Assembly: GCA_025345505.1 (NCBI GenBank) | Contig: JANVCC010000048.1 | Coordinates: 3,129,455-3,193,454 of the forward strand | Direction: 5' to 3' | Source: Todiramphus chloris collaris | Taxonomy: Eukaryota > Chordata > Aves > Coraciiformes > Alcedinidae | DNA length: 64,000 nt | In this document: in pieces, positions 12,456 to 26,700 of the stretch | How positions within the stretch are numbered: the first letter of the stretch is position 1 | Layout: the number at the start of each line of letters is the position of its first letter | Program-made: the position numbers and the translations under genes | Notes under the pieces: generated by a model | What the model was told of the DNA's origin: nothing | The model's input: the letters and a program-made list of their open reading frames with translations, nothing else | The model's database searches: none

Positions 12456-15029
12456 TACAGGATTCAAATCCCCAGCCCTTTACTTCGTATAACGACGAGA
12501 GAAAGAAATGGTTTGCAGCTAATTAATTCATGTGATAAGCAAGATCTGGGTTTGTTGGTTTTTTTTTGCCTCGACACAATCTAAGTGCTCCTGCTGCAAA
12601 ATTACATTTGTTTAGGCACATTTCCATGTCACACATCTAGACATGAATTCCATCGATCTTCTCATTTCATTTGCTGTTTGAAGCTGCAAAGAATCCACAG
12701 TTTGTCCATAACAGATGCCAAAAGCCTAGGAACTTATTACACACTGCTCACAGTGTGGGTTCAGATCCATTATCAGCATAAAAAGAAAAAGGCAAATTAG
12801 GCCACAGTAGGAGAACACATTTTTAATATTAAAGTCTGCAGCTTGCATCTCTAATTTAATGCTGCTGTTTCCCAAAGTCATGCTGCATCATTCTAGGTTG
12901 CTGCACTGAACAGATGACAGTAAGCTAAATTTTTATAAGCAACTGGGCAATGCAGATAGTCTGTGCACTTGATGAATTCCAGAGAAACCTTCAGGGCCAA
13001 AGGAATGAGACATTTTCAAAGAATACTTTAGGCATTCGTATTGACAGAAATTACATATGAATATATTTGGTGTATCAAAGGTGGGGGAAAAGGGTGATTT
13101 TTAGTGCATTCTTCCAAAAGAACAGAAAGAAAAAACACTCAGCATCTGTAGGCATATACCCTCTGGAAGCTGTAACTGCTCAGTCCTGTGGGTTAAATAC
13201 ACACACCACACACAAACTTCACATAAATTATAATCTCAGGAAATCACTGCTTACCAAGAGGATTATCTGTGTCACTATGGCTTCTCTCCAGAGTTGATAA
13301 GTTATCTTTTGCATCGTATCTACTGTTCACTTCAGCTACAGCACAAATCTTGAAAGTAGGTATCAAAGAATAACAAAGAAATACAGTCAGCAAGGAAAAA
13401 TAAGTTGCAGAACTTGTAGTTTCATGATGCATCTTCCCAAGATTCTGGTCATCTGGGGCAACTATGTTTTGCTTAATTTAAAGTTTCCTTTATGGAGACT
13501 CTCCCAACTAAGGATTAGATAACGGATATTGAAGGATACTTCAGAGATAATGAAATCTCAAGTTACGCTATTTTTTATGAAGTTATAGGTTTTTCTGGTT
13601 AGGAAGAAAAAAAACCCAAACAAGTCATATATATGGAAAGTTTTGACCTGGTCAGGGGGAAGCAGAAAGGCAAATCTGTTTCGGTTTGGGGTTTTTTTTT
13701 TGTTGATCTTAGGCTAAATAGAAGTCTTTCGCATTAGACGGGTTCAATTTCAACAGCTCCAGAACCCTGAGATTTTGCAACACCATTCAGAGGAGACGGG
13801 CTTATCAGAGTTTTTACCCTGTAAAATTACTTGCAAAGGATGATGAGTTCCCACCTTGAACGTTTACTTTGCTAATATACAGAGGATGCACGTGCATGCA
13901 CCGCAAAATCAGTCACCAATGAACACCATATCTGCTCTGGCTGCTAGCTACCAAGTGGCAAGCACAGTAGCAGCTGATTCAGAATTGTAATTAGTCTCCT
14001 GATTATTCAGCCAGCATTTCATTTAGGATGCTTGCAGCAGATCATTTTATGTGGTCCAAAATAAGCAGTCTGTTACCATTAGATATTTCCTTCATGCAAA
14101 CTAAAGAAGTCACAGTACAGGACGATTTCAAAAGAACTACATAATAGTCAATTTTCATGTCAGCAAATTGTTATCAAAAAAGTGGCAAAAAACTAGCTGC
14201 TCTTCGTGGTGGGCATTCAATATCTTTGGGCCTCTTCTGCATTTCTTGGTTTGCTCTGGGGAATGAACGGTTTGAGACCTTTTGGTCTCTATTATAATCC
14301 AAAGTATTGTGTTACTTGAGCAAACAAATTAAAATCAACAATTAACTGGGAAGAAGGTGTCTGTGATTCTTGATACCCTGAAGTGGAATTAAGTTAGCAC
14401 TGGCACTCAGGTATTGAACATATTATTACTGTTAGATGTTTATTCAGCAACACTGCAGGGCCTCAGAGTCTTTAAAATAAAGGTATATGGCTTTATTTTT
14501 TAAGTAAAGACTCAATACTGCATATGTCTGTAGTGTTTGAGATATGTATGGTTTGCTGGAGTGACCTGTTAATTGCCATTTTTATCATGATTTTTTTTCA
14601 GGAAAATATACAAGTATAACAAGATAGGAAACATTTAAAGATACCAGGTCCACTTGTCCATCTCACTCAGGAAGAAATCAGGATCGATTCTTGGAAATAC
14701 TACATGTGGGGAAAAAAACCCATCTAGTTGTTTCAGGCCTGAACTAATCTATGAAAAGCATTTCCTAGTAAGTGTATTTTAGAGATACCAGCCTGAAACA
14801 CAGCAAAACTCATGAGCTCTGAAATAGTGGAACAGTGAATTGAAAGGATCCAGCAACCACTGCCAGGCAAAAAGTGCTGTAACGTATCTCATAACCAACC
14901 TTTTTCTACACAGTCTCCACAGACTCCAGACTGAAACAATCACTGAAACTACCAGAGATATTTATCCCATTTCAGTAGTTTTAGAATCAGGAAAAATAGG
15001 CAAGAGCACAGTTGACTCATAATAATATA
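12456..15029. other. Unique intergenic DNA, no gene seen
   Basis: AT-rich. The motif ggtttggggtttttttttt lies at 13683-13701. No other structure noted. Confidence 0.65.
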
Positions 15030-15225
15030 AAACTGGTCAAATAATGTTGGACCAAAAGTCTACTTCTTCCCAGGAGGTGGGCAGCACGAGATACTAAAGG
15101 AAGGACTATGGAAACAAAACAGGGATCTGTTCTATGGTACCCCTTCAGTTGTGGCAACTTGCAGTTTAGGGAGAGCCTGACCCAAAAGCTATATCCATCC
15201 ACTTCTTTATGCCTAGCAGTTCATC
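15030..15225 (-). mobile_element. Old CR1-type LINE fragment, highly diverged
   Basis: Resembles the 12250 copy: GGACCAAAAGTCTACTTCTT early, GAGAGCCTGACCCAAAAGCT late, then TATGCCTAGCAGTTCATCG. The middle is poorly preserved, so the assignment depends mainly on the order and spacing of these blocks. Confidence 0.55.
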
Positions 15226-18200
15226 GTAAACTTTTATTAAATTACTTGTAAATATGCTGAGTGGTTCAGATTGTATGGTAGGCTCTGTGGGAGAACACAC
15301 TGACCACCCCTTTATGAAAACCAGGAATTTTTTCTAACCCCTGTTTTTAATCTTTTAACTAGTTATTACTCTATAAAAAGGCAACACATTTTACCACGAT
15401 TCATTCCTTTAATAATGAGGCTGATTAGAAACATAAATTCCACGCTATAGCTAATAATTTAACAGTTCCAGACTTGAGTTCTTCTAGAATTCCTGCAATG
15501 GCACTGAATCCTGGGACACAATTCATCTCACCCTGCTGATCTGTTATTTGCACTTCTGAGTAGTATCCTGTTGCTATACTGCTGGCCAAGCTGGTCTTAG
15601 GAAAGGGTTCTTCTTTACATTTCTTCTTTGATAGGTGGTACACTTTTACTCTGAGACTCTAACGTAGGGTCTTTAATCACTTTACCCTGTTGGCTGCTCT
15701 TTGAAATTTCTTTTCAAGAAGCTTTCTCGTTTTTATGTGTTTTCCCTTTTTGAAATGAAATATTGCTACAGTGGTTTGGGGTTTTTTTCCTTTCAAACTT
15801 TCAATTTGTCCTGATCTCTTCAGCGTGAAAAAGTAGTAACATCTTGAACTACACTGTGTGCTATGCTGAGGATTTATTCAGACATCACTTCTCCTGTGAT
15901 TGGTTTTTGACTCATCACTAATAGAGGAGAACTTTCTACAAAATACCAAAGACAGTACTACTTAGTGGCAAAATTGCAAGCCTGAACTGCTGCTGATGCA
16001 TCAGAGAAATTTCTATGCCACTGAGTCAGCCTCGTGAACATAAGATTGTCACAAACCACGAATCGTAGGTTGCTGACGAATAAAGTCAATAAAAATCTCT
16101 CATACTGTGAGGGGATATCTTTTCATACATAGAAAAAACAAGAATTGTTTAAACTGATTGCTTATAATCATCATTTTGCTGCACAATACTAAGATTTCCT
16201 CTTTATATATATATATATAAAAAACAGCCATCGCGCTTATATTTTGAGTACGTAATAAAGACAGTCAAGTTAAATGCAGCTTCATATGCAACTTCCAAGA
16301 AAGTGCTCAATGTCTGGGTATTTTACACGGTAGCAACTAGAACCTCAAGAAAACTGAACAAAACAGAAGACTTGCCTACAACTGAAACTTTCGCTGCCAC
16401 AGCTTTAATAAAATTAGCAAAGAATTATGGTAGACCACTACAAATCCTGGCATAACTGAAGTGGTATCACCCCCCCCACACACACATTCTACCCCCTCAC
16501 AAAAAAAAAAAATTTAATTAAAAATCCCTTTTTCATTAAATCAACAGTCAAAATAAACTCTGGCAAAACGGTTCTCATTTGCAGCTGTAATTATGGAATA
16601 TGCAATCTTAATTATGGAGATCTGTAAGCATAACACAAGCAGTAAACCTTGCACGGATAAATACAACCTTAGCCACATCCATAAAATAGCAGTTAGCAGT
16701 ACAGTGGTTCCTAACTGCAAGTAGAGGAAAGGCTAATACTGGTTGAGCACCAGATCCAAAGCCCTGCGTGCATGAAAACGAGCCTGATGTAATCTGTGTC
16801 GCAACAACTGCTCCTGCAAATTGATTTTGAGACGTTCTGAAAAGACTCAATTTTAAAAATCAAAGGCAAATTAATTTTCAGAAACGCGTGGTGTTTTCAT
16901 TTAATTGAACATTAGATCTTAACATTGTTTGGAACAGACCTACATCTGCGTGTCTGAAGCCACGGAATAAATAAACAACTTCAGCAGCACACGTTATTAT
17001 TTAGTTTGTATTAAATTCCCCACCTTAGGATGTGTAAATGACATGTAGGATGGGAAGAACAACACTGACTATGTGTTTCTGCTAAACTGGTTATCAGTAA
17101 ATATACCAGGGTAGATTAAATTTTCAGGAAAATTCAGCATTCAACATTTAGAAACCTAATTCAGTGGACAGACTTCCAAAAGAACTTTGTCCCTGCTTCG
17201 GCACTGAAAAGTATTAATTAGATTTTCAAGGACTCAGTCCTCTAAGGCATCAGGCATCCGGGCTCTGCAGCAATCAAACACTTCAGCACACATTTAATTT
17301 AGGCACGTAAATGGTCCCACCGAAGTCATGGGGCTATTTGCCCACTCAGAAAATCTATCGTGCTGCTGGCTCAGGGACAGAGTTCTCAGTTCCTCACAGG
17401 AGTGACCCCTTAAATAGCAATGGGCATGTTCAAAAATCTGCTACGGATACTGAGGTTTGATTAAGTCAAGGAAAGTTTGTTCCTCATTTGTCTGAGAGTT
17501 TGCCTGTTGGGGCAAAGTTGGGTCAAGTTGGGGCCTTGCTCAGTTGCTTCTATCTGGAGGAGCAAAGAATGTATACAAAGTCCGTTTTTACTGAACAAAA
17601 CAGAACAATAACAAAGGCAAACACAATTATTTTGAAGTCTAAGCCCACCCTTCCATTAAGTACTCTACATCAAAGCTCTGTAAACATCTCCTCATTCCCT
17701 GTTGCCATCTATGCCTCTCTTTACGCGTTTAACTTTCTGTTCCCTGATGTCCCTCATCCGCAGACACCTGTAAATCAGCTAAAGTGGCACGCGTCCCCTC
17801 TGAAATTTCTTATCCCTTTGGTTTTAATTCATGTTTGGCTTTTCCATAGTCTCAAACGTTGTCTTGTTATTGTTTCTCCCATCACCACATAAAGGCAGAG
17901 GTCACTGCTCTTTCCCTTTAGCTCATGTGAACAAGCATTACGGCTGGTGAAGAACAGCTGGGCAGATGCCACTGTTAATAAACACAAAGTAAAATTGCCC
18001 TGAGAGCTGTCGTAGCACCAATGTAAAATACCAGTCATAACTCTATCTGCAGTCACTCTACAGCTTAGAGATGATGGCAGCCATTACTGCCAACGTCAGT
18101 TGTCCTCTCCTAGGCTACCCGATCATACTCCATCCCTCACGTCTCCATGGCCACAGTCATTCTGCAAGGATGAGACTACTCCTGCATTGCTCAAACCATA

Positions 18201-19328
18201 CTGTCTGGCTTTAGGGCTTACATTGGCAGTGCTGTAACTGCTTCTGGGGGATGTTTGCTTTTGTTTCTACGAAGCCCGAGAGCCTCCCGACGGCAGCTCC
18301 TCCCTAATGCCACTGGTCAGGGATACCAAGATGACCATGTCAGGTCCAGCACTGCATCTGAAGGCATCTTTCTGCGACCACGTGCAAAACTTCACACAGC
18401 CTTTTATCCCTGGTCTGAGCTTTTGCACACATACGTATACAGCTGTTTAAATTGCCAGCAGTCTTCTTTCCCAGAAGGATGTTAACTCCTATGAATTTAT
18501 CACTTTTACAGAAAGCTTTTTGGATAAAGGGAATTAAAACTGTTCTTCAAAATGACGCACATTCCTATTATGTGTAGTAAACATCACACTGAAGGGAAAG
18601 GGGGGAAGAGAAAAAAAAAAAGGGAGCATTCCATGCAGCCAGCAGCTGTCAAGCATCAAAGATTTTATTTCAACATCATGTCAAAAATCACAATGTTTTG
18701 AGTATATCTCCAAGGCAGATGTCTTGACTCTGGAGGCTGCTGAATGGCTGGATTATGGAAAATTTAAGGAAAGAAAAAAAATAATTAAAAATAAATAAAT
18801 AAAAGCACCCACCCACGCATCTACAATTTTTTAGGAAAGAAAAGGTCTCCACACAAACACAACAGTAATAGTTACACTTAACTTCTGGCTACCTTTCTAA
18901 TTTCTTATCTACTAGATCTAGCACTACTTTTAGCAGCTGCTAAGGCACTTTCAACGTGTCTTGTTGGCACACTCTTTTGATTCTGGTTCTGCTTGCTCTC
19001 CAGCACTAAGCAATTGTTACTGCTTTTTTAGTGACATTAAAAAAATCATGTAAGTAACAAAAAAACCACCATCAACAACAAAGGAATTGTGTTTTAATTT
19101 AACTTTGGTGTAAGATAACATGTTACTAAACACACTGCTTCACAGAAATTGTTACATACCTGTGCTCTAAAACTAAATAGTGAAAAAATAATGTTCTCCA
19201 GAACTCACCAAGATTTAAATAAGTGAATTCTTCCATTCGAGTAGCTTTAACTTGGCCTCAGCACCACTTGAAATGGATAAAAAACCCAGCAGCAGAAGTT
19301 AAAGATACAAAAGATGAATTAATTGCAT
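15226..19328. other. Unique intergenic DNA; one possible enhancer stretch
   Basis: Contains a T-run motif at 15773-15788, a TA tract at 16204, and a repeat-free AT-rich stretch at about 16840-17010 discussed in the findings. The 17285-17345 segment (TTTAGGCACGTAAATGGTCC, then GAAGTCATGGGGCTATTTGC) weakly resembles an old palindromic amniote repeat. A 134-codon frame at 17488-17892 is unrecognised and probably chance. Confidence 0.6.
16204..16219. repeat. (TA)n microsatellite
   Basis: Pure alternating TA, about 16 nt. Confidence 0.88.
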
Positions 19329-19403
19329 AGACTCACAGAATGGTAGAGGTTGGAAGGGACCTCTGGAGATCATCAAGTCCAACCCCCCTGCCAGAGCAGG
19401 ATC
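19329..19403 (-). mobile_element. CR1 LINE 3' tail
   Basis: ACTCACAGAATGGTAGAGGT, TGGAAGGGACCTCTGGAGAT and AACCCCCCTGCCAGAGCAGG match a CR1 3' end in reverse, closest to the copy at 6378. About 75 nt remain. Confidence 0.88.
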
Positions 19404-22400
19404 ATAAAGATGTATAAAACCAGATCATATATGATTTATGAACGAAATAACCTCAAAACATCTTATTAACTGAAGGTTCTAGGGGAAATAGCCATTGACA
19501 CGAACTCTACCACCAACAGCTATCTAGACTCTCAGAAACCCTTTGACAATTTTTCACTTGATGGATTAGTGCACACAGTATTAAATATAAGCTGCCCTGA
19601 GGAAAATTATAAGACTAAATAATTGGTTCATAGACAGAAAGGAGAAGATCAGAATTTAAAGTATCCATTCACCATAGTATTGCAAGAATTGTTTTGCATT
19701 GGTTTTATATCAGTTAGATCGTCTTAATATTTTGATTATCAGTTTACAGGAAAGAATTAAAAGATTAAATCTGTCTATTAACCATTCGCATCAGAGGTTA
19801 GGAACTGGTTAAAAAGCAAAGAAATTAAAATATAAGTTTAAAATATAAATGATTAAAATATAAGTTTAAGGTGATAGGGGAATTTTAAGTTGCACGTGTA
19901 TAATGATTCACCCAGAAATGGTAATTCCTTAAATCAGTACAGGTCAAATAACAGAAAAACAGTGTAATGGAGAACGTGATCTAATTAGGTACGGCCAGAG
20001 TTTTTTCACTCACTATCTAACACAAAGCAAAAATGTATTTTGTTTTCCTCAGAAAGGTTCTTTTGTGAGAGCAATCCTCGTGGAAATCCACGGGGCTTGC
20101 CCCGCTAATTTAAATGGGTCGGGGCTTCACCAGAAGTGCCTACCACTGCTTGCTCTGTGTAAATAAAGAAGGAAAATCTAACGTAGGTAAGTGGTGAGGT
20201 TAAATGCAGTGGGAAAGATTTTCCACAGGAGAGAAGACTGGAACAGCACGGATGGGGTGGGTAAAGTCACCCTGATGAATTTACTTGACTAACGTAAGGA
20301 CTTTGTTTCTGTCAGAGGCACCAGATGCAAACGAGCCTGTTTGAAAATTAGTTAACAAACAGTTCCTGCAAGTAGACATTATACTCCAGGAAAGTCTGCT
20401 TCCCTAGCATGCTTCTGCCTCACGCCCACCTCTTCCCTTTGCGTGTAGGAATGAACAGCTAGCACTTCCTGGAGTTTTTCCAGAAAAGTAACAGATAATT
20501 TAGATAAGACTCACAGTTTTTGTAATGAAGATGCTCTCTCCTTGAGCCACAAAGATAAAAATACACAGAAGGTTATTAAATTATCAGTATGACTGGGTTT
20601 TTTCATTGCCCTGGAGCTGCTGCTGAAAGATATATCCTTGTTTACTGGGGAGGTGGGGAGCTTGAAGAGGGAGGGTTCTCTTTGAAGGATATCACCTTGA
20701 GGTATATCCTCACAGACAAAAAAAAAGGGATTTTGTACAAAAAGACAACAGATTTCCTCAGCAGATACAGTTCACTGACACCTGACATCACGGTGCTCCA
20801 GAGCTAGCATAGGAACTGCAGTGCCCAGATGACTATCGCTCATTCTTCACACCAAGCTAGAGCACTTGGTTTGAGTTAGGTTTCCAGCTTGCAAATTCTG
20901 ACAGATTTAGCTACGGAATCAAAAGAAGTCACTGCCTCAACTTCTATCCTGTCTACGGTAGGCACGGAAGCTTCATGAGGTCACTCAGCCACCAAAACTC
21001 ACTGCCCAATACATTTGTGTAAATCCAGAACCAAATGGAAGGCACTGTCTTTGTCTTTTGCCTCTTTACTCTCCCGAACCAACTCTTTGGGCTTCCTCTT
21101 GCCTGCCTGTGGTTTAGATTCTTTCCACTGCATTTCTTTATCTACAAGAACTTACTTTGACATGTACCTTCACTCTACTTATACACACTCACTTGCCCCA
21201 TCTGAGATAGCACATATTAACTATGAGTTTAACTGGAACGGAGAAAGCATGGAATTTTGGACTCCACACTACAACGAAACTGAAAGCAGGGCAGGAATCA
21301 TTGCTTCAGTGGTATTCAAACTACACAGGTTTGGGGTTTTTTTTTCATAAAAAATATGAAGGAAACTGTAGAAAATAAAACTACGCTAGAAAACCTAGAA
21401 AATTTCATGGTGTCCCAGAGGCTACATAAATATATCAATCAGAATCTAAGTTTGAACATGTTCTTCTGGGTAGATGGAGGTCTTTGTGGCCCTGGTCACA
21501 TCTCACAGAACACTGGCATTTAACTGAAGTGCTTAAAGGGGTAGCTTCTCATCTCAGGAGTCTTCTGCTATCATGGAGAGATACGGACATACGTTAGAGA
21601 TGCTGACTGGCTTTCTGGGTAATCCTGATCCACAGGCATCTTCCTACAGAGAGGACAACCAGGATATCCTTAGCAATGATATCTCAGTCTAGTGCTGGAA
21701 TTAGCTGTGATAAACTCAGGTTACAGCATTTTGCCTAAAACACCTACTAGCAAGTATTGTAACTTCAGGAAAAGATTAATATTAACATTACTGACTCCCT
21801 TAGAGCTGTTTATGCTTCAGCTGGGATTAAGCATATGGACTTAAAGTGGCTTTTATCAACAACTAGGAACAACCAAGAGTGTAGGGAGATGTAGTTGCAA
21901 TAAATATACAGGCACACACATAATTATTCAGAATGAATTCTAGAGTGGCTGTTTTTGACTCAATGTAAAGTCCAGCCCTCAGTCAAAATGGTTTGCTAGA
22001 TTAGGGGGACATAAAGATGGTTCTTTAATAAAGAAAACCTGTCTCGTGGACTACCAGCTTTGTTCAGTTGACTTGTCCTCTGGAGGTGCTCATCTATCAT
22101 TAGGAGTTAGCTACGCTCTCATCCTACGTGCTTTGTCAAAACATATGAAGTTACATGAAATAAATTGTGGCCATATTAGTCCTGCAAGAGTCTGGAGCAA
22201 CTGGGAAGAGAAAAATTTAGGAATTAGTATTTTTAATTATTTGAGGCAATCTCAAAATTAATTCATCCTTCAGAGGATATTTCGCTTCAACAGAAACAAC
22301 AGTTGCTCCAAAGATAATTCAACCTCTGCTGGACAGCCCACACCAAAACTAGTAGGGACAGGCCATTGAGATGGCTCATTCAAAGAGGAAGAACAGGTGG

Positions 22401-22826
22401 TCATGGGATGAGATTCCTTGGCACTTCTGAAATCTACGTGAACCTATGAAAAAGACAAAGCTGGAAGTATTGTTACAGATTATTCATAGATTATGAACAG
22501 AGAAAATCATACAAAAACTGATCAATATGAATAAGAAGAGTCAGGATAAGACAGCATTATGAACAAAGGAATAATTAATTTCCAGGAAGAAGTAGCAAAG
22601 TGTTCCTAGTGCATGTAAGCAAAAAAATGGATAGCACGAGTGATGTTCTGTATGTTTAAAGATTTCATCAATTCAGCATCCACAGAAGCCATCTCATCTT
22701 TCTGTGACTCACTGATCATTTTGGATTGGTCACGTATTTCCTCTGCAGTAATGCCCATGAACTTCTCTGGTGTTCTTTCATTCTTCACCAGAAGGTCTAC
22801 CTGTGATGTTTACCCTGCTTTAAACA
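19404..22826. other. Unique intergenic DNA, no gene seen
   Basis: Holds the AT-rich direct repeat at 19824 and the T-run motif at 21328-21345. Small GC-richer patch near 20080-20120. No coding signal. Confidence 0.65.
19824..19868. repeat. 17-bp direct repeat, AT-rich
   Basis: attaaaatataagttta occurs at 19824-19840 and again at 19852-19868, separated by 11 nt that also resemble it. Confidence 0.8.
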
Positions 22827-22888
22827 GCAGATTAGACTAAATGAATGCCAAAGGTCCCGGCTAAACTAAATTATTTGACGATCCTACA
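22827..22888 (+). mobile_element. Diverged CR1 3' tail
   Basis: Reads GCAGATTAGACTAAATGAAT, CCAAAGGTCCCGGCTAAACT and AAATTATTTGACGATCCTAC. This fits a forward CR1 tail (GGACTAGATGACCT...AAGGTCCCTTCCAACCTAAATTATTCTATGATTCTA type) with many substitutions. Confidence 0.6.
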
Positions 22889-23584
22889 ATGATTTTCTGA
22901 CTCACAATTTCACAAATGGATCAGGGTGGGAAGTTTATCTTACCTCCCCGGGAATTAAAAGCTCCTTGGACCACATTCTGTATTGGATTACTATCATGCA
23001 CTGCACCACTGAAGCCAATGTTTTCAGCAAAGGACAATGGCTCTCATACATCCATGGCACCAGAAGCTACCACCAGATCCATAAGAATGCTAACCATGGC
23101 TGTGAAAAGAAAAAGCCCTTGCTACACACGGAGTCCTTCACGGGATGAAGCTTCCTACCTAAGGGCTCTGTCTCAGGGACAGAAGTTTTTACAAACACTT
23201 CACTTCTCAGTAATTTCCAGATAATCCCTTATGTGCTACTGCATTATTCTCTTTCGGTGCAAAAAGGCCTCAAGTAATCAATTCCAGATCATCTATTCTC
23301 CTCATGGAAAAATGGTTATGGAGAGCTGCTGTTAGCTGAAAACAGCCAGTGATCATTATTAAAGGCTAATCATCATTAAACTCTGTACGTATGTGTAATT
23401 TTTCTCCTCTTTTTCACTTTTAAGGCCAGACACTTTCTGTAAAATGTATTCATGGTGGCAAAAAATGGACCCCTTTTGCAAGAAGGAAAAAAAGGTTATC
23501 AAAAACACTGAAAATGTTTTGAAATAGATATAAATTTTATTTTTACTGCTGAGCGCATTACGTAACAGCTCTTACAAGGAGTTC
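22889..23584. other. Unique intergenic DNA, no gene seen
   Basis: A 102-codon frame at 22916-23224 has no recognisable domain and no supporting splice or promoter context. Confidence 0.6.
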
Positions 23585-23770
23585 CTAGAATCATCTAGGT
23601 TAGGAAAAATTTCAGCCTGTAGGATTTCAGAGGCTATCTAAATCCAAGCCTCCTCCAGCATAATTTCACTAATCCTACACCACCCCGACAGATAAGCATC
23701 TTGTTGAGTCTTGCATATTCCAGTGATACTGGTTACAAAACAGCCCTTGGCAGCCTCTGCTATTGCATAA
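23585..23770 (-). mobile_element. Probable very old CR1 fragment
   Basis: Starts TAGAATCATCTAGGTTAGGA and later has GAGTCTTGCATATTCCAGTG and CTTGGCAGCCTCTGCTATTG followed by 'cataattgctcctacaagg'. These fit, in order, the tail and the 'ccagtgatgg...ggcagcct...cctaact...cttac' section of reverse-oriented CR1. Divergence is high, so a chance resemblance is possible. Confidence 0.5.
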
Positions 23771-26700
23771 TTGCTCCTACAAGGGCTGAGTTGACTTGAG
23801 TTTGAAAGTTGGCAAATTTCTTAACCTCTCTTTTGAGGAGGCAAATGAAAAATCTAAATTCAGGATCTATTTGTCTTATATCAGCAACTGACTCCTACCA
23901 GACATGAAAAAGCTAGGCTACCTTAGGCTGGTACTTAATGCACAGAAGATTTTTGTTGTGAAGTCACCTTATTCAACCACTATACCTTTATTTCTGAAAA
24001 CAGGCCTTTCTTTGCTCTTTTCTACTCCAGTCCTCCCTTCATAGCTCCTCTATACAAAAAGCAGATTCAGTGGCTGAATAAAATAAGGGTTTTCTCCCTC
24101 CTGCTGAAGTTTCAGGCTATTCATAATTGTTGTTTCCTTATTAAGCAGCAGGAATAATTGATGACAGTAATCCACAGCTATCCCTCTGAATGCTCACAGA
24201 CATCATCAGGTCTGTTTTATTCCACACCTTTAGAATTCAGCATGCAGTGACAGCATCTACAACATTTTATTAGCTCCGTGCATATGATTTCATTTTCTAC
24301 TATCAAAGCAGTAAATACTCAAGACTCAAAAGGGATAGTGCCATCCCCAGCAATTTCACACTACATGCACTCATTCAGATTAAATGACAGGGTCCAACTG
24401 ATGAGTGATTTGAATTAACACTCTCAGGGGGCAGAAGAAGCTACTGCCGCCTAGAACCTGTCTTCCTGATATTAAATATATTACAGTTTTACCCATAACT
24501 TTCATAAGAGTTGTTTACTTGACTGCTGGAAACATTTGGTTAGCGTTGGGAACATTGGAATTCCAATGCTCATAGAAAGTATTTTCACCCCTCTGGAATA
24601 TTAAAAACACACAATGATGGTTCAGCTACTATCAGTAGGCTGTGAGTAAATGTTTCAAAGTGTTTTGTTGGTGAACTTCAGTTAGTGTTATTAAGAAGGA
24701 GCAATGGGTCAAGATCCAAATGAAAAAAGGCTGTTGCTCTGAGCCAACACAGTTTTTCTGCCCTTGAATACAGGGGAAAAGCCACTAACACAGGGCTGGG
24801 AAGAATAAAAAAGAAAAGCTTTTACCTTCACGGTACACAATAATCTTTGCTGATTCTTAGATCTTTCTCCTATGCTTCCTAATAACATGAGCTGTCAATG
24901 TTTGCTCTAATGCTTAGGTCAGCTCTGCAAACATATGAAGAATTAGCAAGAAGAATTCAAGGACGTTTATCACAATAAATACCATATATGCCCCCAAACT
25001 CCTGAATCTGTTTCAATGTCATCACATGTACAAATGTAATTATCCAATGAAAAAAAAATGTGGGAATTATGCCCTGCTCCATTCTAAAAAAAAAAAAAAT
25101 TAAAAATCAAACTTAAACTAGAGTTTTAAGGTATTATTTTCGTGATTTGGGTTTTTTTCTTCCTTATTTCAAATCCTTGGTCAAGGAGATTACTTTCTAA
25201 GTTAAAAAGCAGCACAGAACTTGCAAAGAGAAAACTGTGTTAATATTTAACTTGGACTAGAAGAATTGCCTGCATGTCGATGGAATCAACGTACAGTGTC
25301 TAGCAGAATTGGTACTGACAATATACGTACCTGGAATAACACTTCAGATAACTCTGTTGCAGTGACCAGGCATCACATTGCAATTAAAATCTCTGCTTTG
25401 CCAGTTTAAGCTGATACTCGTGGTAGCTGGCAAAAAAATGGAGCATTTCTAGTAAATGCTTTTTACATGCTTTTTATTACTCGCAAACATTGAAGAAGGT
25501 AATTTTCTTTTGCCAAGGCTGAATTTCTCTCTGCTGCTTGTGTGCTTAATGCACAGTGATGCTGTTGTTCTAGTGGTGCAAAACCTGTATAAGAAGATGT
25601 CATATGGACATCATCTGTCAATTATATGTGAGGGAAAACCGAAGCAGAAGTGCAAACAGAATGTTGGAACACTCTTTGCAGACTCTACAAAGTATTTATC
25701 AAATTCCACAGAGGAAGTAGGACCAGCATATTCTTTAAAAACCTTCTCAGTCCTCGACTCAGTAACAAAATGAAAAGGTGGGAGATGAGCATTACCTGAA
25801 ACCTTACCAGGATGACCCAGTGCTCTGTCCTACTGTCAGTCATCGTGACCAACTCCCAAGTCATGGTACAAAGCTAAGTTTCATCCTGCTTCTTCACAGA
25901 AGTCAAATGAGTTCCTGCTCTCAATGAAATCAATAAAGCTTTTATATTCATGGCGAGAAACAGAACTTTGCCCTACATCACCATGCTTCAACATACCTAT
26001 CTATAAATAAACATCTAGCGAGCTCAAGAATTCAATTAAGTTTTCATTTCTCTCAGTCAACCGCAGATCACAGAGGAAGCTCCAATGACACCAAAGACAG
26101 ATGATGAAAACCTGATCAATTGCTATCACTTCAATTTAGATAAAAAGTCACTCACTTTTCAGCTCTGCTTGGTGCCCAGAAGAGATTAGATTAAAACTAA
26201 ATCAAGAGGAAAAAAAAAAAAATCAAATCTAAACAACAGTCAGAGCAAACCTTTTCCAGCTCTTCTAAGTGTCCTCAGCTAATCCTACCATGGAATGGTA
26301 GCAACGGCTAAAAGCAAATTCCAGAAGGCTTTTGGAAGTTCCCAATTCTACTCAGGCTTCAGAGAAAACCAGCATGAAAAGTTAAATTACCTGTTTGCTA
26401 GTTTTCCTCCTCTGTCCTGGATTTTAGACTAGAGAACTTTCTAGAACGTGACCGGAGCAAACATGACAAACTCTTGTGTCTGCATTACCCGTGCTGCCTG
26501 TGATTCCGAGAAGTTCTGGCGTTATTCAATCGTTATGAAGCCACTGCAGAAACGTGCTAAGATCTGCCTATCACATCCTGATTTATTTCAGTTTTTTCAA
26601 AGGCAGATAAAGCCCTGAGATGCAGGATCAACCACTGATACTTTAATTTGTATTGGGTGACAGTTTTACAAGAGGTTCCATACCACAAAACACAAAGAGC

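Noticed and set aside
17488-17892. 134-codon + strand frame as a possible exon
   Set aside because: No known protein similarity and no promoter or splice context; compatible with chance.
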